Position numbers and translations under genes: made by a program. From positions 1 through 7,581 of the forward strand of contig JAOZSC010000115.1 in NCBI GenBank assembly GCA_029939875.1: a stretch of DNA of 7,581 nucleotides, read 5' to 3'. Positions 6,400 through 7,581 of this stretch are shown piece by piece. Positions within the stretch are counted from its first letter, which is position 1. The number at the start of each line of letters is the position of its first letter. Under the pieces are notes generated by a model. That model worked only from the letters and a program-made list of their open reading frames with translations, was not told where the DNA came from and ran no database searches. This DNA comes from Desulfobacterales bacterium (GTDB taxonomy: Bacteria; Desulfobacterota; Desulfobacteria; Desulfobacterales; JAFDCJ01).

Positions 6400-7380
6400 G
6401 TTTCTTGTTTCCGCTCCAGGCGTTTGTAGAAGTTTGGCGATGTTTTTTTTAATTTTGTCAACCAGGCTGTCGGACAACCGGAAAGGGTAGTCATTTTCCG
6501 AGGAGACTGACGGGTATCCGCTTTCTTTTTCCTGGGCCTTGGCAAATACGGACAGGCGGTACTGCCGGGCACCGGTCAGCTGCAGGGTGTAGATGGGCTT
6601 GTTAAAATCTTCTTTTTTGCGGCCGTCGATGAATTTTTCGCAGTGCAGATTAGACAGGAGGGCCAGCAACCCCTTCAGGGCGGAGGCGTCGATTTTGCGG
6701 CCCTGCGCGGTTTGCCAGACCGTTTCAGGGGCGGGCGCCGGGGTGCCGTCCTTTTTAGCGGTCTTGCGGGTTGTTGCTTCAGCGGGCATCTCGGTTCTGG
6801 AGATGATCCGGGACTGTCCTTCATTGGTAAATGCTACCTGCCGGATGTCGGCGGGCGCAAAGGCCAGGACCGTTTTATCCCGCAATTGTTCCAGGGACAT
6901 ATCAAAATTGCTGCGGAAGTTTCCCCGGGCATGAAAAACCCGGTCATTGTCTGCCAGTTTAACAAACGTGTGACGAAAAGATGCAGCGGTTTTGCCTACA
7001 TCAAAATCGCGCTTGAGCAGATCAGCCTGCCAGGTTTTGACAGTGATTTTCTTGTTCTTGTCAAGATTGTAGCGCCGGTAATCTTGAGACTCTGAAACCA
7101 GCGCCGTCAGGGTGAGTTTTTCCAGGCTGTCCAGCATGCGCTTTACTTTACCGGTATCAGCCGGGTACCACTGCGGTGCTATATACCAGCGGTTGTCTTT
7201 TTTGTCCAGTTCGATGACGGTATCGTTCCGGGTGATTTGGATTTTGGTGATCTCGCTTTTGGCAACCGGCGCAATCACCGGCAACTGGTAAAGGGTGCGA
7301 TCGGTGCGGCGCATGAGCAGATAGGCAGCCAAGGCGATGATAACAAGTGCCAGTATAAGATATTCTTTTTTGACCTTCAT
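6397..7380 (-). CDS. Membrane-anchored DUF4340 domain protein
   Basis: A 327-residue protein with a short basic N-terminus (MKVKKEY), one transmembrane segment (about 8-23, ending MRR), and a soluble remainder predicted to face the periplasm. The DUF4340 (PF14238) character shows in the order of elements: KSEITKIQITRNDTVIELDK (41-60), NRWYIAP (63-69), YNLDKNKKITVKTW (104-117), a beta-rich stretch DFDVGKTAASFRHTFVKLAD (125-144), VFHARGNF (148-155), and LRDKTVLAFAPADIRQVAF (166-184), followed by a second similar half from about 186. Residues 198-220 are a Lys/Pro/Ala-rich linker. DUF4340 proteins often sit beside GldG-type ABC permease genes, but none is visible here. Instead it precedes the MlaC-like gene by 9 nt. 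Function is unknown; an accessory role in envelope transport is inferred from position. The start has only a weak GAAAG at 7389-7393, 8 nt upstream. A cytosolic location would contradict the N-terminal helix. Confidence 0.8.
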   Translation of the reverse strand: MKVKKEYLILALVIIALAAYLLMRRTDRTLYQLPVIAPVAKSEITKIQITRNDTVIELDKKDNRWYIAPQWYPADTGKVKRMLDSLEKLTLTALVSESQDYRRYNLDKNKKITVKTWQADLLKRDFDVGKTAASFRHTFVKLADNDRVFHARGNFRSNFDMSLEQLRDKTVLAFAPADIRQVAFTNEGQSRIISRTEMPAEATTRKTAKKDGTPAPAPETVWQTAQGRKIDASALKGLLALLSNLHCEKFIDGRKKEDFNKPIYTLQLTGARQYRLSVFAKAQEKESGYPSVSSENDYPFRLSDSLVDKIKKNIAKLLQTPGAETRN

Positions 7381-7410
7381 TTTTGCATCTTTCGTTTGAT
7401 ATCAGCTTTT

Positions 7411-7492
7411 GAACCGTTGAACCTCTGAACTATTGTGTGAAACTACACATAGTTGGAACGGCGAACCGCAGAATGTCGAAGGGTGGAATCGC
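7411..7492 (+). repeat. GAA-phased degenerate 7-8-mer repeat upstream of the DUF4340 gene
   Basis: GAA triplets start at 7411, 7419, 7427, 7439, 7456, 7463, 7471, 7478 and 7486, mostly 7 or 8 nt apart (GAACCGTT, GAACCTCT, GAACGGC, GAACCGCA, GAATGTC, GAAGGGTG). The unit type matches the stretch after livF. This is non-coding and lies where the 5' leader or promoter of the leftward operon should be. Confidence 0.55.
7428..7454. promoter_or_regulatory. Imperfect dyad, possible operator or leader hairpin for the DUF4340-MlaC-RND operon
   Basis: AACTATTGTGT (7428-7438) pairs with ACACATAGTT (7445-7454) across a 6-nt spacer, giving 10 bp with one unpaired T. The core TGTGT-N6-ACACA resembles the TGTGA-N6-TCACA architecture of CRP/FNR-family sites, with one mismatch per half. 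It lies 47-73 nt upstream of the DUF4340 start codon. It could equally be a chance hairpin within the repeat. No convincing -35/-10 pair was found near it. Confidence 0.3.
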
Positions 7493-7506
7493 TCCTGACT
7501 TTCGTA

Positions 7507-7551
7507 GCCAATTTGGCGAAGTAGGCTTGCTCAGTCTTTTTTAAAATAGAC
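7507..7551. repeat. Two short palindromes at the right edge
   Basis: GCCAA-T-TTGGC (7507-7517) and an 18-nt near-palindrome running from GTCT to AGAC around TTTTAAAA (7534-7551, one mismatched pair) lie close together in non-coding DNA. They may be part of a repeat element that continues beyond the window. No gene is visible in 7381-7581. Confidence 0.35.
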
Positions 7552-7562
7552 AGAATACATTA

Positions 7563-7580
7563 CTTCGACATTCATTATTC
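7563..7580 (-). repeat. GAA heptamer repeat in opposite orientation at the window edge
   Basis: Read on the - strand from 7580, GAATAAT, GAATGTC and GAAG follow at an exact 7-nt step (GAA at 7580, 7573, 7566). The array is cut by the window end, so its length is unknown. The orientation is opposite to the 7411-7492 cluster. Confidence 0.45.
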
Positions 7581-7581
7581 G

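Noticed and set aside
6643..7095. 150-codon + strand open frame antisense to the DUF4340 gene
   Set aside because: It is covered by the DUF4340 gene, which has a coherent domain and operon spacing. The antisense product has no recognisable features.

Overview
The window reads as ordinary bacterial chromosome of moderate GC, with tightly packed Shine-Dalgarno-led genes. The combination of a complete Liv-type branched-chain amino acid ABC transporter, a DUF4340/MlaC-like/RND gene set, and intergenic stretches built from GAA-phased heptamers suggests a Desulfobacterota (former Deltaproteobacteria, Desulfobacteraceae-like) genome. That assignment is inference from protein flavour and context; there is no rRNA or other marker gene here.

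Left half (1-3011, + strand): the end of livH, then livM, livG and livF, packed with 10 and 10 nt gaps and a 1-nt stop/start overlap. These are the two permeases and two ATPases of a high-affinity branched-chain amino acid (HAAT family) importer. The periplasmic binding protein (LivK/LivJ) and the promoter are not in the window and probably lie upstream. LivM carries an N-terminal extension of about 130 residues with additional membrane segments.

Middle (3012-3209): a convergent intergenic region with GAA-phased heptamer repeats and a 9-bp inverted repeat, but no convincing intrinsic terminator.

Right half (7380 down to 3210, - strand): a three-gene set transcribed leftwards: a membrane-anchored DUF4340 protein, a secreted MlaC/Ttg2D-family protein (putative lipid carrier), and a 12-TM RND/MMPL-family exporter. 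The MlaC-like plus RND pairing resembles HpnM-HpnN, which are associated with hopanoid transport to the outer membrane. No MlaD/E/F partners are visible. The likeliest joint role is movement of a lipid or other hydrophobic molecule across the periplasm, with DUF4340 as an uncharacterised extra component. This is the most interesting part of the window.

Right edge (7381-7581): about 200 nt with no gene. It is filled by GAA-phased degenerate repeats, an imperfect dyad (7428-7454) upstream of the DUF4340 gene, and two short palindromes. I found no CRISPR array, tRNA, rRNA, transposase or attachment site.
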